Assembly: GCF_900156165.1 (NCBI RefSeq)
Contig: NZ_FTMY01000002.1
Coordinates: 531,084-595,083, forward strand
Source of the DNA: Pseudacidovorax sp. RU35E
Lineage (GTDB): Bacteria > Pseudomonadota > Gammaproteobacteria > Burkholderiales > Burkholderiaceae_C
DNA: 64,000 bases
Direction of reading: 5' to 3'
Shown: positions 1 to 8,963 of the stretch, one piece after another
Position numbering within the stretch: position 1 is the stretch's first letter
How the letters are laid out: each line of letters starts with the position of its first letter
Notes under the pieces: model-generated
Database searches by the model: none
The model's input: the letters and a program-made list of their open reading frames with translations, nothing else
Told to the model about the DNA's origin: nothing
Translations under genes and position numbers: made by a program

Positions 1-1
1 G

Positions 2-268
2 CCCGAGGTGCGCCTGTTGATCACCGACGTGGGCCTGCCCGGCGGCATGAACGGCCGGCAACTGGCTGACGCGGCGCGCAGCCTGCGGCCCGCGCTGCCG
101 GTGCTCTTCATCACCGGCTATGCCGAGAACACGCTGCTCAAGGACGGCCAGTTGGAGCCGGGCATGGCGGTGCTGACCAAGCCTTTCTCGGTGCACCAGC
201 TCACCAGCGAGCTGCGGCGCCTGCAGCAGGCATGGCCCGTCACACCGGCACCGAACCCCGCGGCATGA
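2..268 (+). CDS. C-terminal receiver domain of a hybrid sensor kinase or response regulator (5' end outside window)
   Basis: The open frame enters from the left edge and codes for the last 88 residues of a protein. It has the second half of a CheY-like receiver: the phospho-acceptor Asp lies in ITDVGLPG, followed by a conserved Thr in FITGYAEN and the conserved Lys in LTKPF. The protein ends about 15 residues after the last receiver helix, with no output domain. This layout is usual for receivers at the C-terminus of hybrid histidine kinases, and the FITGYAEN wording is typical of that class. A single-domain response regulator is the alternative. Its 3' end overlaps the convergent oxidase gene by 29 bp. 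Confidence 0.8.
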   Translation, partial: PEVRLLITDVGLPGGMNGRQLADAARSLRPALPVLFITGYAENTLLKDGQLEPGMAVLTKPFSVHQLTSELRRLQQAWPVTPAPNPAA

Positions 269-1511
269 GGAAGTCGCGCGAGAGCTGACCCGGCCGCGTC
301 ACGCCCAGCATGGCCAGGTTGCGGTCGACCTCGGCCGACAGCAGCTGGATCGCATGGGCCACGCCCGCCTCGCCCGCCACCGCCGCCGCGAAGTTGAAGG
401 GCCGGCCCACCCACACGAAGCGCGCGCCCAGCGCCAGGGCCTTGAGCACGTCGCTGCCGCGACGGATGCCGCCGTCCATCATCACGGCCATGTCGCCGGC
501 GACGTCCATCACGGCCGGCAGCGTGCGCAGGGCCGAGACGGCGCCATCGAGCTGCCGCCCTCCATGATTGGAGAGCACGATGCCGTCGGCCCCATGCTGG
601 CGTGCCAGCGCCGCGTCCTGCGGCGAGACCAGACCCTTGACCACCAGCGGCCCGCGCCAGCGGCGGCGGATGCGGGCAATGTGCGACCAGTCGAAGTGGT
701 CGCGCTTGGAGAAGTCGCGCTCCACGTTGCGCGAGATGACCGGCGCGCCCCGCTCGGCGAAGGAGTTCTCGAAGTGCGGCATGCCGTCGGCCAGCGTGCG
801 CAGCAGCGTGCCCAGCGTCCAGCGCGGGTGGCTCAGGCCGTCCCAGGCCAGGCGCAGGCTGGGACGCAGCGGGGTGGAGAAGCCGGCGCGGATGTTGTTC
901 TCGCGGTTGCCGGCCACGGGCACGTCGGCGGTGATCACCAGCGTCTCGAAGCCGGCGCGCTCCACGCGATCGAGCAGGGCGTCGATGCGCTCGGGCTGGC
1001 CCGGCAGATAGGCCTGGAACCAGCTGCCGGGGCCGGCGGCGATGACCTTCTCCATGGGCGTGAGGGAGCTGCCGCTCAGCACGTAGGGAATGCCGGCGCG
1101 TGCGGCGGCGCGCGCCATGACCTCGTCGCCGCGGTAGGCCGAGAGTGCGGTGATGCCCATCGGCGCGATGCCAAACGGCGCGCTGTGGCGCCGGCCGAAG
1201 AGCTCCGTGCCCAGGTCGCGCTGCGACACGTTGGCCAGCACGCGCGGCACGAAGCCCCAGTCGGCGAAGGCGCGGCGGTTGTCGTCCAGGCTGCTGTTGG
1301 TCTCGGCCGCACCGGCGACGTAGCCGTAGATCGCGCGCGGCAGGCGGCGCTCGGCCAGCCGCTGGAAGTCGTCGAGGGCCAGCATCTCGGCCAGCGGGCC
1401 GCGCGAGGCGCCGCCGCTGAAGGCGCGCCACGGGTCGTGGGCCGGTGCCGGGGCGGTGGCGGGCGGTGGGGCGAGGCCGGCGTCGGCGGTGGGTGGCGAG
1501 GGCTGGGTCAT
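240..1511 (-). CDS. FMN-dependent alpha-hydroxy-acid oxidase/dehydrogenase (L-lactate dehydrogenase LldD-like)
   Basis: This 423-residue protein belongs to the FMN-dependent 2-hydroxyacid dehydrogenase family (glycolate oxidase, LldD, mandelate dehydrogenase), which oxidises L-2-hydroxyacids to 2-oxoacids. Seen in the sequence: an N-terminal FMN-binding segment near residues 47-70, a substrate-side Tyr near 169 (QAYLP), a flavin-contacting Lys near 292 (VVKGL), the catalytic His316 and Arg319 in SNHGGRQLDG, and the phosphate-binding DGGIRRGSDV at 346-355. The first 35 residues are Pro/Ala-rich and look like an extension beyond the usual family start near residue 40. It is divergent from a LysR gene 127 bp away, which suggests substrate-induced control. 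The substrate cannot be told from sequence; lactate or a related L-hydroxyacid is most likely. Confidence 0.9.
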   Translation of the reverse strand: MTQPSPPTADAGLAPPPATAPAPAHDPWRAFSGGASRGPLAEMLALDDFQRLAERRLPRAIYGYVAGAAETNSSLDDNRRAFADWGFVPRVLANVSQRDLGTELFGRRHSAPFGIAPMGITALSAYRGDEVMARAAARAGIPYVLSGSSLTPMEKVIAAGPGSWFQAYLPGQPERIDALLDRVERAGFETLVITADVPVAGNRENNIRAGFSTPLRPSLRLAWDGLSHPRWTLGTLLRTLADGMPHFENSFAERGAPVISRNVERDFSKRDHFDWSHIARIRRRWRGPLVVKGLVSPQDAALARQHGADGIVLSNHGGRQLDGAVSALRTLPAVMDVAGDMAVMMDGGIRRGSDVLKALALGARFVWVGRPFNFAAAVAGEAGVAHAIQLLSAEVDRNLAMLGVTRPGQLSRDFLMPRGSVPV

Positions 1512-1638
1512 GGGCAGAGGTTGAAGCTGGCGGCTTGCGCCGGATCGGCGCGCGGGCGATGAGGCTGGACTTTAGGCAGTCCTACGCGTGAGTGAAAGCG
1601 AATAATCCGGCGCAGTCCATTCCACTGAAATCGAACAA

Positions 1639-2538
1639 GTGACGCTCAAGCAACTGGAAGCCTTCTACTGGGCCGCAGCCTGCGCCAGCTTTGCGCTGGC
1701 GGCTGAGCGACTGCATCTGAGCGTGTCGTCGCTCTCCAAGCGGCTGGCGGAACTGGAATCGGCCCTGGGCGCGCCGCTGTTCGACCGCGCGGGCCATCGC
1801 GCCCGGCTCACCGAGGCCGGCCAGCGCCTGTTGCCGCTGGCGGCCGACCTGCTGCAGCGCGCCGAGCAGGCACGGATGGCCGTGGGGCCCGGCGCAGCGC
1901 TGGGCGGCACTGCGCACCTGGGCACGGGCGAACTCGCGTCCATGACCTGGCTGGCGCGCGCCGTGGCCTGGCTGCGGGCGCGGCATCCGGCGCTGGAACT
2001 GCGCATCGAGGTGGACATCGGCGCGAACCTGGCCCGGCGCGTCGAGCAGGCCGAGCTGGACGGCGCCGTGATCTCGGGTGCCGCCTCGCGGCCGGCGCTG
2101 AGCGCGGTGCCCATCGGGCAGGCGGCCTTCGTCTGGTGCGCCTCGGCCGCGCTGGCGGCAGGCATCGAGCGGCTGGATGCCGCGGTCTGGTCGCGCCACA
2201 CGCTGGTCGGACTGCCGCGCGGCTCCGGCGTCACGCAGCTGCAGGACGGCTGGATGGCCCGTGCCGATGCCCGGCCGCGATCGGTGCTGAGTTGCAGCCA
2301 ATGGGGCGCAGTCGCCAGCCTGCTGGCCGCGGGGCAGGGCATCGGCATGCTGCCGCGCGGGCTGGCCGACGGACTGGTGCAGCGCGGCGTGCTCTGCCGC
2401 CTGGCCGCCGCGGAGCCGCTGGCCACGCTGGACTACGGCTTCCACTTCCGTCACGACGATCCGCGGCCCCTGGTGGCGGCGCTGCGGCAGGCCTGTCTGG
2501 AGACGGCGGATTTCGACGTGCCCGGGCCCTTCTTCTGA
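1639..2538 (+). CDS. LysR-family transcriptional regulator
   Basis: The 299-residue protein starts with a LysR winged-helix domain (residues 1-60, MTLKQLEAFYWAA through SSLSKRLAELESALG) followed by a two-lobed substrate-binding effector domain from about residue 90. It is transcribed divergently from the alpha-hydroxyacid oxidase, and the 127-bp shared region should hold the promoters and a LysR-type site. Its target is therefore inferred to be that oxidase, with the hydroxyacid or its oxoacid as co-inducer. The variant SSLSKRLAELE in the recognition helix, instead of the common SAVSRQIRALE, is mildly unusual. Confidence 0.9.
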   Translation: MTLKQLEAFYWAAACASFALAAERLHLSVSSLSKRLAELESALGAPLFDRAGHRARLTEAGQRLLPLAADLLQRAEQARMAVGPGAALGGTAHLGTGELASMTWLARAVAWLRARHPALELRIEVDIGANLARRVEQAELDGAVISGAASRPALSAVPIGQAAFVWCASAALAAGIERLDAAVWSRHTLVGLPRGSGVTQLQDGWMARADARPRSVLSCSQWGAVASLLAAGQGIGMLPRGLADGLVQRGVLCRLAAAEPLATLDYGFHFRHDDPRPLVAALRQACLETADFDVPGPFF

Positions 2539-2551
2539 GGCTCTCAGCCGC

Positions 2552-2863
2552 TCAGGGGCAGAACAGCTCGGCCAGCAGGTCGATCATGCGGCCGGCCCTG
2601 GGGTCGTCGAGGCGGTAGTACACCGTCTGGCCCTCGCGCCGGCTGGCGACCAGGCCGTCCTCGCGCAGGCGGGCCAGGTGCTGCGACAGCGCCGACTGGC
2701 CCAGGCCCACCTCCGCCTGCAGCGCGCCCACCGACAGCTCGCCGTGCTTGCCCAGCAGGCACAGCACCAGCAGGCGGGATTCATTGCCCAGCGCACGCAG
2801 GAAGGCGGCGGCCTGCTGGGCGCCTTCCTGGAGCAGGGCGTGCTCGGGGTTGATGTGGGTCAT
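2552..2863 (-). CDS. ArsR-family repressor, BigR/SqrR-like (putative persulfide sensor)
   Basis: The 103-residue winged-helix protein has the ArsR fold: recognition helix QSALSQHLARLREDGLV near 56-72, then a beta-wing (SRREGQTVYYRLDD). The classical metal site ELCVCDL is missing. Instead there are exactly two cysteines, Cys35 at the start of the DNA-binding domain (LLVLCLLGKHGE) and Cys102 near the C-terminus (LFCP). This matches the placement of the redox pair in the sulfide/persulfide sensors BigR and SqrR. It is divergent from an AhpD-like gene and a DUF2892 gene; a DUF2892 protein also occurs in the BigR operon. A perfect inverted repeat lies in the shared intergenic region. The sensor assignment is inference; ArsR family membership is firm. 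Confidence 0.85.
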   Translation of the reverse strand: MTHINPEHALLQEGAQQAAAFLRALGNESRLLVLCLLGKHGELSVGALQAEVGLGQSALSQHLARLREDGLVASRREGQTVYYRLDDPRAGRMIDLLAELFCP

Positions 2864-2897
2864 GGATGGTGCGAACGCTGCAGGGCCGGGCGACTAA

Positions 2898-2917
2898 ATA
2901 TTAGAACTCACTAATAT
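2898..2917. promoter_or_regulatory. Perfect inverted repeat, probable operator of the ArsR/BigR-like repressor
   Basis: ATATTAG, 6 bp, CTAATAT. It sits between the divergent ArsR gene and the AhpD-like gene. Both arms contain a -10-like TAATAT hexamer, one facing each gene, so a bound dimer could block both promoters. It is an AT-rich island in GC-rich surroundings. The operator role is inferred from position and symmetry. Confidence 0.65.
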
Positions 2918-2982
2918 GATCGATCTTGCGCAGGGTCGAGTGTCACGGCTTCGTGGCCGGCCCTGCCGAGCAGGAATCCGCC

Positions 2983-3330
2983 ATGACCGACTACCGACAG
3001 ATCACCCACGACATCTCCGCGCAACTCGTGCCCTTGCGGCAGACCGTGCCCGGCGTGATGAAGGGCTTTGCCGACATGGGCAAGGCCGCCATGGCCGAGG
3101 GCGCGCTCAGTGCCAAGACCAAGGAGCTGATCGCGCTGGCCGCGGGCGTCGCGGCCCACTGCGAGGGCTGCATCGGCTTTCACACCAAGGCGCTGGCCCG
3201 GCTGGGCGCGACCGAGGCCGAGGTGCACGAGGCGCTGGGCGTGGCCATCTACATGGGCGGCGGGCCGTCCGCGATGTACGCCGCCAGTGCCGTGGACGCC
3301 TTCCGCCAGTTCTCCACGGCCTCCGCCTGA
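2983..3330 (+). CDS. AhpD-like carboxymuconolactone decarboxylase family protein
   Basis: The 115-residue, all-helical protein belongs to the CMD/AhpD superfamily. It has the catalytic CxxC and downstream His in AHCEGCIGFH (near residue 60), so it is probably a thiol peroxidase or disulfide reductase rather than a lactone decarboxylase. I chose the ATG at 2983 because an AGGA lies about 10 bp upstream and the family normally begins about here. The frame is open upstream to 2926, but that start falls next to the operator. It is the first gene of the unit controlled by the divergent ArsR gene, and a DUF2892 gene follows after 43 bp. A role in handling oxidants or persulfides fits the context but is inference. 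Confidence 0.85.
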   Translation: MTDYRQITHDISAQLVPLRQTVPGVMKGFADMGKAAMAEGALSAKTKELIALAAGVAAHCEGCIGFHTKALARLGATEAEVHEALGVAIYMGGGPSAMYAASAVDAFRQFSTASA

Positions 3331-3373
3331 GCCGCCCCAAGCCTTCTTCCTTCCCACTCGTCAAGGAGCATTC

Positions 3374-3571
3374 ATGACCCCCAATGTCGGAACCCTGGAC
3401 CGCGTACTGCGGATCGTGGCAGGCCTCGTGCTCATCGGCCTGGCACTGGCCGGTGTGATCGGGGCCCGGGGCTGGATCGGCCTGGTGCCGCTGGCCACGG
3501 GGCTGCTGCGCTTCTGCCCGGCCTACACGCTGCTGGGCCTGCGCACCTGTCCGGCCAATTCGTCGCGCTGA
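3374..3571 (+). CDS. DUF2892 (YgaP-like) small inner-membrane protein
   Basis: The 65-residue protein begins MTPNVGTLDRVLRIVAGLVL, the hallmark of DUF2892. It has two membrane helices (about 13-30 and 33-50) and two cysteines near the C-terminus (LRFCPAYTLLGLRTCP). In YgaP-type proteins this domain follows a rhodanese domain; here it stands alone. An AAGGAG lies 7 bp before the ATG at 3374. It follows the AhpD-like gene and is probably co-transcribed. The pairing of a BigR-like repressor with a DUF2892 protein is the main reason to suspect a sulfur-stress unit. Confidence 0.8.
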   Translation: MTPNVGTLDRVLRIVAGLVLIGLALAGVIGARGWIGLVPLATGLLRFCPAYTLLGLRTCPANSSR

Positions 3572-3670
3572 GGGCAGCCGGCGCGCGTTCGGCGCGCTGA
3601 CGCCGGCGCGTCCGGCCCGGCCGGGGCCGCTTCCTAGAATGGTCCGTTGCCCTCATCCAGGAGACGTTCC

Positions 3671-4525
3671 ATGACAGAAGACAGCATCGAATTCAGCTCG
3701 CGCGACGGCATCCGCATCCAGGCCTGGCGCTGGTCCCCCGAGGGCGCGCCGCGCGGCATCGTCCAGGTCCAGCATGGGCTGGGCGAGCACGGCGGGCGCT
3801 ACCGCCGCTTCGGCGAGGCGCTGGCTGCCGCGGGCTACTTGGTCTATGCGCCCGACGGCCGCGGATCGGGCCGCACGGCGCAGGGCCGTTATGGCCATTG
3901 GGGCCGCGACGGCTGGCCGGGCTGGGTGGACGACCTGCTGCAACTCAACCACCGCATCCGCCAGGACCATCCCGGCCTGCCGCTCGCGCTCATCGGCCAC
4001 AGCATGGGCTCCTTCGCCACGCAGCAGTTCCTGCTCGACCATTCGCGGGACGTGGAGGCGGCGGTGCTGCTGGGCTCGACCGAGGTCTCCGGCATCGTGG
4101 CGATGATGACCGCGCCAGGCCCGGTGGACCTGAGTTCGCTCAACCAGGGCTTCGAGCACCGCACCGGCTTCGAGTGGCTGAGCCGCGATGCGGCCGAGGT
4201 GGACCGCTACTGCGCCGACCCCGCCTGCGGCTTCGTGCCGGAGCCCTTCACGGGCATCGAGACGCTGGCCCGCGCGGCCGATCCCGCCGTGCTCGCCGGC
4301 ATCCGGCCGGACCTGCCGATCCTCATCCTCTCGGGCGACGCCGACCCTATCGCCGGTGGCGGTGCGGCGCTGCAACTGGTGGCGCAGCGTTATCGGGATG
4401 CCGGCGTCAAGGATGTGGAACTGACGCTGTACCCGCAGGCCCGGCACGAGTTGCTGAACGAGACGAACCGCGACGAGGTGACGGCGCGGATCGTGGGCTT
4501 CCTGGATCGCACGATCGGGAGCTGA
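3671..4525 (+). CDS. Alpha/beta hydrolase, monoacylglycerol-lipase-like (Hydrolase_4)
   Basis: The 284-residue serine hydrolase has an oxyanion-hole HGLGEHGGRY near residue 35, a nucleophile Ser111 in GHSMGS, an Asp in LSGDADPI, and a His in QARHELLNE near the C-terminus. This spacing and wording match the lysophospholipase/monoglyceride lipase branch of Hydrolase_4. There is no signal peptide, so it is probably cytoplasmic. The ATG at 3671 is preceded by AGGAGA with normal spacing; an upstream in-frame start at 3647 has none. A TAGAAT (3635-3640) could be its -10. It stands alone. Confidence 0.85.
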   Translation: MTEDSIEFSSRDGIRIQAWRWSPEGAPRGIVQVQHGLGEHGGRYRRFGEALAAAGYLVYAPDGRGSGRTAQGRYGHWGRDGWPGWVDDLLQLNHRIRQDHPGLPLALIGHSMGSFATQQFLLDHSRDVEAAVLLGSTEVSGIVAMMTAPGPVDLSSLNQGFEHRTGFEWLSRDAAEVDRYCADPACGFVPEPFTGIETLARAADPAVLAGIRPDLPILILSGDADPIAGGGAALQLVAQRYRDAGVKDVELTLYPQARHELLNETNRDEVTARIVGFLDRTIGS

Positions 4526-4633
4526 GCCGAGGTCGGCCGCGTCGTCGCCCAAGCCGTTTCGGAGGGGATGCTTGCCCAGCGCCCTGAAGATGCGCGCTCA
4601 CTTGGCGCGATGGCCCTTTTGCCGGCCCTGGGG

Positions 4634-5251
4634 TCAGGCCGCGTTCGCCAACAGGGTTTGGATGGCCGCTTCGGTGCTGGCGATGGCCGCCCTCGCGGCA
4701 TCGGGACCGAACACCGTGCCTTCGACGCGGACCACCTCGACATCGGTCAGGCCGATGAAGCCGAGCAGGTGCATCAGATAGGGCGTTTGAAAGTCGTACG
4801 GCGCCCAGACACCTTCCGAGAACACGCCGCCAGCCGCGGCCACGAGATGGACCTTCTTGCCGGTCAGCAGTCCCTTGGGACCGGCGTCGCCATAGCCGAA
4901 GGTCACGCCGGGCCAGGTGATGTGATCGAACCACGCCTTGAGCGGGGAGGGCAGACCGAAATTGATCATGCCCGAGCCGAGCACGATCACGTCGGCAGCC
5001 TTCAACTCGTCGATGAAGGCCTGGGCGAGTTTCACCGCCTCGGCCTGGTCTGGGGTGCGTTGCTCCGGTGCCGTGACCCGGCCCTGGATGTAGGCCGGCG
5101 TGATGTGCGGCGGCGGATTCGCCGCCAGGTCGCGCGCGGTCAATGCGCCGCCCAAGCGGGCCTGGAGGCCTTCGGCGATTTCGGTGGCGAAGCGGGCGGA
5201 CAGGCTTTCAGCTCCGCGCGGGCTGGAGGTGACAAGCAGGACATGGCTCAT
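4634..5251 (-). CDS. azoR: FMN-dependent NADH-azoreductase / flavodoxin-fold quinone reductase
   Basis: The 205-residue flavodoxin-like protein begins [20 protein letters not shown], where the SSPRG...S segment binds the FMN phosphate. It continues with the AzoR signature [19 protein letters not shown] and a flavin-facing GGVFSEGVW. AzoR enzymes reduce quinones and azo compounds with two electrons from NADH. The start at 5251 is the family start. The frame is open up to 5362, but that extension covers the divergent promoter. It is paired head to head with an HxlR regulator, the usual context for quinone-induced reductases, so the regulator probably represses it until it senses electrophiles. 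Confidence 0.88.
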   Translation of the reverse strand: MSHVLLVTSSPRGAESLSARFATEIAEGLQARLGGALTARDLAANPPPHITPAYIQGRVTAPEQRTPDQAEAVKLAQAFIDELKAADVIVLGSGMINFGLPSPLKAWFDHITWPGVTFGYGDAGPKGLLTGKKVHLVAAAGGVFSEGVWAPYDFQTPYLMHLLGFIGLTDVEVVRVEGTVFGPDAARAAIASTEAAIQTLLANAA

Positions 5252-5264
5252 GGCGGCTCCTAGG

Positions 5265-5317
5265 TACTCAAACAGAACCGAGTAATTCGAACAACCTGAA
5301 TTACCAGTTCGTACGAA
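5265..5317. promoter_or_regulatory. Two inverted repeats between azoR and the HxlR gene (probable HxlR operator)
   Basis: TACTC, 10 bp, GAGTA at 5265-5284, and the perfect 10-bp palindrome TTCGTACGAA at 5308-5317. Both lie in the 109-bp divergent intergenic region. The TACT...AGTA pattern resembles known HxlR/YodB-type operators. Which site the regulator uses is not established. Confidence 0.5.
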
Positions 5318-5360
5318 GGATGCTATGGTTCTTGCCATCTCCCCACAAGAAGGCACACGC

Positions 5361-5795
5361 ATGTCACCGGGTCACCGCAAGCTTCCTGCAACCACCCCTG
5401 CGCCCGACACGGGCGGCTGTGTTGCCACCCGCGAAATCCTGGATCGCATCGGTGACAAGTGGAGCCTCTACATCGTCGCCCTGCTGGCCGATGGATCGCG
5501 GCGCTTCAACGAATTGAAGCGGGGCATCGACGGCATCTCGCAGCGGATGCTCACGCTGACCCTGCGTGGGCTGGAGCGGGATGGACTGGTGACGCGGACG
5601 ATGTATCCGACGATTCCTCCCCGCGTCGATTACGAACTCACCGACCTGGGAAGAACGCTGCTGACGCCGGTCATGGCGCTGGTCACCTGGGCGGACCAGA
5701 ATCAGGCCGCCATCGCCGAGGCCCACAAGCGTTTCGACGAGGCGCCAGAGCCGGACCATGTGCTGGTTCAGGGCGTGGTCTACCAGCGTAGATAG
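5361..5795 (+). CDS. HxlR-family transcriptional regulator
   Basis: The 144-residue winged-helix protein has the HxlR signature: a lone N-terminal Cys20 ([20 protein letters not shown]), then [19 protein letters not shown] as the recognition element and a beta-wing [16 protein letters not shown]. In YodB/QorR-type members the conserved Cys reacts with quinones or disulfide stress and releases DNA. It is divergent from the azoreductase, its likely target. I took the ATG at 5361, preceded by AAGAAGG; an in-frame ATG at 5325 would add 12 residues and cannot be excluded. Confidence 0.88.
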   Translation: MSPGHRKLPATTPAPDTGGCVATREILDRIGDKWSLYIVALLADGSRRFNELKRGIDGISQRMLTLTLRGLERDGLVTRTMYPTIPPRVDYELTDLGRTLLTPVMALVTWADQNQAAIAEAHKRFDEAPEPDHVLVQGVVYQRR

Positions 5796-5798
5796 GCA

Positions 5799-5872
5799 AG
5801 CCCTGGACCGTCAGGGCTCGTCTGATCCGGCGACAACCCAGGACCGCGCGGATCGCCGGCCGGATCCGGCCG
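5799..5872. other. Hairpin and 16-bp palindrome in the convergent gap between the HxlR gene and gcvP
   Basis: AGCCCTG, 6 bp, CAGGGCT (5799-5818) starts just after the HxlR stop codon. The perfect palindrome CGGCCGGATCCGGCCG (5857-5872) precedes the gcvP stop. Neither has a T-tract, so an intrinsic terminator is not supported. They may still slow convergent transcription or stabilise transcript ends. Confidence 0.35.
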
Positions 5873-5884
5873 ACGCAGCCCAGC

Positions 5885-8782
5885 TCAGGCCGATTCGTCC
5901 TGCAACTCGCTCACCGGCACGCAGCTGCAGAACAGGTTGCGGTCGCCATAGACGTTGTCCACCCGCCCGACCGGCGGCCAGTACTTGGCCTGCTTGAGCG
6001 TGGTCAGCGGAAAGGCCGCCACCTCTCGGGAGTAGGGATGCGCCCAGTCGGTGGCCGCCAGCGTGGCCGCCGTGTGCGGCGCGTTCTTCAGCGGGTTGTC
6101 CTCGCGCGGCCACACGCCTTCCTCGATGCGGCGGATCTCGCCGCGGATGGCGATCATCGCGTCGATGAAGCGGTCCAGTTCGGCCAGCGGCTCGCTCTCG
6201 GTGGGCTCCACCATCAGCGTGTTGGCCACCGGGAAGCTCAGCGTCGGCGCATGGAAGCCGTAGTCGATCAGGCGCTTGGCCACGTCCTCGGCCATCACGC
6301 CGCTGCTCTCCTTCAGGCCGCGCAGGTCCAGGATGCATTCGTGGGCCACGTGGCCGTTGGCGCTGGCGTAGAGCGTGGGGTAGTGGTCGGCGAGGCGTGC
6401 GCTGATGTAGTTGGCGTTGAGGATGGCCGTCTCGGTGGCATGCTTCAGGCCCTCGGCGCCCATCATGCGGACGTACATCCAGCTGATCGGCAGCACGGCC
6501 GCGTTGCCGAAGGGCGCGGCAGACACCGCGCCGACCGTGGCCGGCTTGCCGCCCGTCGCATGGCCGGGCAGGAAGGGCACGAGGTCTTCCACCACGCACA
6601 CCGGGCCCACGCCTGGGCCGCCGCCGCCGTGGGGGATGCAGAAGGTCTTGTGCAGGTTCAGGTGGCTCACGTCGCCGCCGAACTCCCCGGGCGCCGCTAC
6701 ACCCACGAGCGCGTTCATGTTGGCGCCGTCCACATACACGCGGCCGCCGTGGGCATGCACGATCTCGCACAGCTCCTTCACCCGAGTCTCGAACACGCCA
6801 TGCGTGCTGGGGTAGGTGATCATGATGCAGGCCAGCTTGTCGCCATGCTTCTCGCAGGCACGCTTCAGATCGTCGATGTCGACGTTACCGTTGGCGTCGC
6901 AGGCCGTCACCACCACCTGCATGCCCACCATCTGCGCGCTGGCCGGGTTGGTGCCATGCGCGGACGAGGGGATCAGGCACACGTTGCGGTGGCTGTCGCC
7001 CCGGCTCTCGTGCCAGGCCTTGATGGCCAGCAGGCCGGCGTACTCGCCCTGGCTGCCGGCATTGGGCTGCAGGCTGATGCCGGCATAGCCGGTGGCCTGG
7101 CACAGCCACTCGCGCAGTTGCGCGTCCAGCTCGGCATAGCCGGCCAGTTGTCCTGCAGGCGCGAAGGGGTGCACGTCGGCGAACTCGGGCCAGGTGATCG
7201 GGATCATCTCGCTGGTCGCGTTGAGTTTCATGGTGCAACTGCCCAGCGGAATCATGCTGCGGTCCAGCGCCAGGTCCTTGTCGGACAGGCTGCGGATGTA
7301 GCGCAGCATGGCCGTCTCGCTGTGGTGCGTGTTGAAGACCGGATGCGTCAGAAAGGCGCTGCTGCGTTGCAGTTGCTCGGGGATCAGCGAGGGGATGTTC
7401 GCCTCGAAGTCCTCCACGCGCGGCAGCGCCTGACCATCGGCGGTGAAGGCTTGCCAGATCAGCGCCAGGTCGGCGCGGGTCGTGGTCTCGTCCAGGGCGA
7501 TGCAGAGGTATTCGCCAAAGTAGACGCGCAGGTTGAGGCCCAGCGACAGCGCCTTCGCCAGGATGGCCTGGGTCTGGTCCTGGGTGTGCAGCGACAGCGT
7601 GTCGAAGCTGGGCACCTCGCGCAGCGGCGCCCCCAGCTGCTTCAGGCCTGCAGCCAGGATGGCGGTGTAGGCGGCCACGCGGCGCGCGATGCGCGTCAAC
7701 CCGGCCGGGCCGTGGTAGACGGCGTACATGCTGGCCACGACGGCCGGCAGTACCTGCGCCGTGCAGATGTTCGACGTGGCCTTCTCGCGGCGGATGTGCT
7801 GCTCGCGCGTCTGCAGCGCCAGGCGGTAGGCGGGCGCGCCGTGGCTGTCCACGCTCACGCCCACCAGGCGGCCGGGCAGCGAGCGCTTGAACTCGTCGCG
7901 GCAGGCCATGAAGGCGGCATGCGGGCCGCCAGCGCCCATGGGCATGCCGAAGCGCTGCGTGCTGCCGACCACGATGTCGGCGCCCCATTCGCCGGGCGGG
8001 GCAATGAGCGTCAGGGCCAGCAGGTCGGTGGCGACGATGAGCGCGGCCTGCTTGCCGTGGATCAGTTCGGCATCGGCGCGCAGGTCGTCGATGCGGCCGC
8101 TGGTGGCGGGGTACTGGGCCAGCACGGCGAAGTAGTCGCCGGCCAGCAGGTCGTTCCATTCCTGCAGCGAATTGGCCAGCACCACCTCGATGCCCAGCGG
8201 CTCGGCGCGGGTCTGGATCACCTCGATGGTCTGCGGGTGCGCGTCGCCGGCGACGACGAAGCGGTTGCTCTTGTTCTTGACGCTGCGCTTGGCCAGGGTC
8301 ATGGCCTCGGCGGCGGCGGTGGCCTCGTCCAGCATCGAGGCGTTGGCGATGGCCATGCCCGTGAGGTCCGTCACCATGGTCTGGAAGTTGACCAGCGCCT
8401 CCATGCGGCCCTGGCTGATCTCGGCCTGGTAGGGCGTGTAGGCGGTGTACCAGGCGGGGTTCTCCAGCACGTTGCGCAGGATGACGCCCGGCGTGTGCGT
8501 GCCGTGGTAGCCCTGGCCGATGAAGCTCTTCACGCGCTGGTTCTTCGAGGCGATGGTCTTCAGCTCGGCCAGCGCCTCGGCCTCGGTCACGGCCGGCGGC
8601 AGCTGCATCGGATGGCTGCAGCGGATCGAGGGCGGCACGATGCTGTCGATGAGCTGCGCGCGCGAGCTTTCTCCCACGGTGGCCAGCATGCGCGCCTCGG
8701 CTTCGGCGTCGGGGCCGATGTGGCGGGCGATGAATTCGGTGGGGTTCTCGAGGTCGCGCAGGGACGGGGCGGAAGAGCTCAT
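5885..8782 (-). CDS. gcvP: Glycine dehydrogenase (decarboxylating), P-protein of the glycine cleavage system
   Basis: The 965-residue protein is a full-length single-chain P-protein, the PLP enzyme that decarboxylates glycine and passes the aminomethyl group to the lipoyl arm of GcvH. It begins near [17 protein letters not shown] (family start). The C-terminal half carries the PLP lysine in [17 protein letters not shown], preceded by [12 protein letters not shown], and the glycine-rich loop follows. The start at 8782 matches the family; the frame extends 25 residues further without homology. It is third in gcvT-gcvH-gcvP, separated from gcvH by 181 bp that contain a repeat, so expression relative to gcvTH may be uneven. 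Control is by the riboswitch upstream of gcvT. Confidence 0.97.
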   Translation of the reverse strand: MSSSAPSLRDLENPTEFIARHIGPDAEAEARMLATVGESSRAQLIDSIVPPSIRCSHPMQLPPAVTEAEALAELKTIASKNQRVKSFIGQGYHGTHTPGVILRNVLENPAWYTAYTPYQAEISQGRMEALVNFQTMVTDLTGMAIANASMLDEATAAAEAMTLAKRSVKNKSNRFVVAGDAHPQTIEVIQTRAEPLGIEVVLANSLQEWNDLLAGDYFAVLAQYPATSGRIDDLRADAELIHGKQAALIVATDLLALTLIAPPGEWGADIVVGSTQRFGMPMGAGGPHAAFMACRDEFKRSLPGRLVGVSVDSHGAPAYRLALQTREQHIRREKATSNICTAQVLPAVVASMYAVYHGPAGLTRIARRVAAYTAILAAGLKQLGAPLREVPSFDTLSLHTQDQTQAILAKALSLGLNLRVYFGEYLCIALDETTTRADLALIWQAFTADGQALPRVEDFEANIPSLIPEQLQRSSAFLTHPVFNTHHSETAMLRYIRSLSDKDLALDRSMIPLGSCTMKLNATSEMIPITWPEFADVHPFAPAGQLAGYAELDAQLREWLCQATGYAGISLQPNAGSQGEYAGLLAIKAWHESRGDSHRNVCLIPSSAHGTNPASAQMVGMQVVVTACDANGNVDIDDLKRACEKHGDKLACIMITYPSTHGVFETRVKELCEIVHAHGGRVYVDGANMNALVGVAAPGEFGGDVSHLNLHKTFCIPHGGGGPGVGPVCVVEDLVPFLPGHATGGKPATVGAVSAAPFGNAAVLPISWMYVRMMGAEGLKHATETAILNANYISARLADHYPTLYASANGHVAHECILDLRGLKESSGVMAEDVAKRLIDYGFHAPTLSFPVANTLMVEPTESEPLAELDRFIDAMIAIRGEIRRIEEGVWPREDNPLKNAPHTAATLAATDWAHPYSREVAAFPLTTLKQAKYWPPVGRVDNVYGDRNLFCSCVPVSELQDESA

Positions 8783-8888
8783 GGCAGCGGGCCGGCAGGG
8801 TGAAGGGAAGAAGAAGCGGGGAGCTCTCGCGAAACGGGAGCTGGGGCCTGAGGGCAATGGAAGCGAGGCGGTGAAGGGCAGGCCGTGG

Positions 8889-8924
8889 CCCTCACCCCAA
8901 CCCTCTCCCCCGAGGGAGTGGGAG
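8889..8924. repeat. CCCTCACCCCAACCCTCTCC-type dispersed repeat between gcvP and gcvH
   Basis: The stretch starting at 8889, followed by a partial inverted complement (CTCCC...GGGAG), matches a low-complexity dispersed repeat I have seen in many proteobacterial genomes, usually between genes. It lies in the 181-bp gap between gcvH and gcvP. The hairpin could affect mRNA stability within the operon. Only one copy is visible in this window. Confidence 0.5.
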
Positions 8925-8963
8925 GCATGCTGGCGCGTCGGTGCGGACGCGCCAGCGCAGGGC

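Noticed and set aside
6038..8803. Long open frame (about 920 codons) on the plus strand opposite gcvP
   Set aside because: It is a GC-rich shadow frame: low-complexity His/Gly/Arg/Ala sequence, no domain, and it lies entirely over a conserved enzyme gene.
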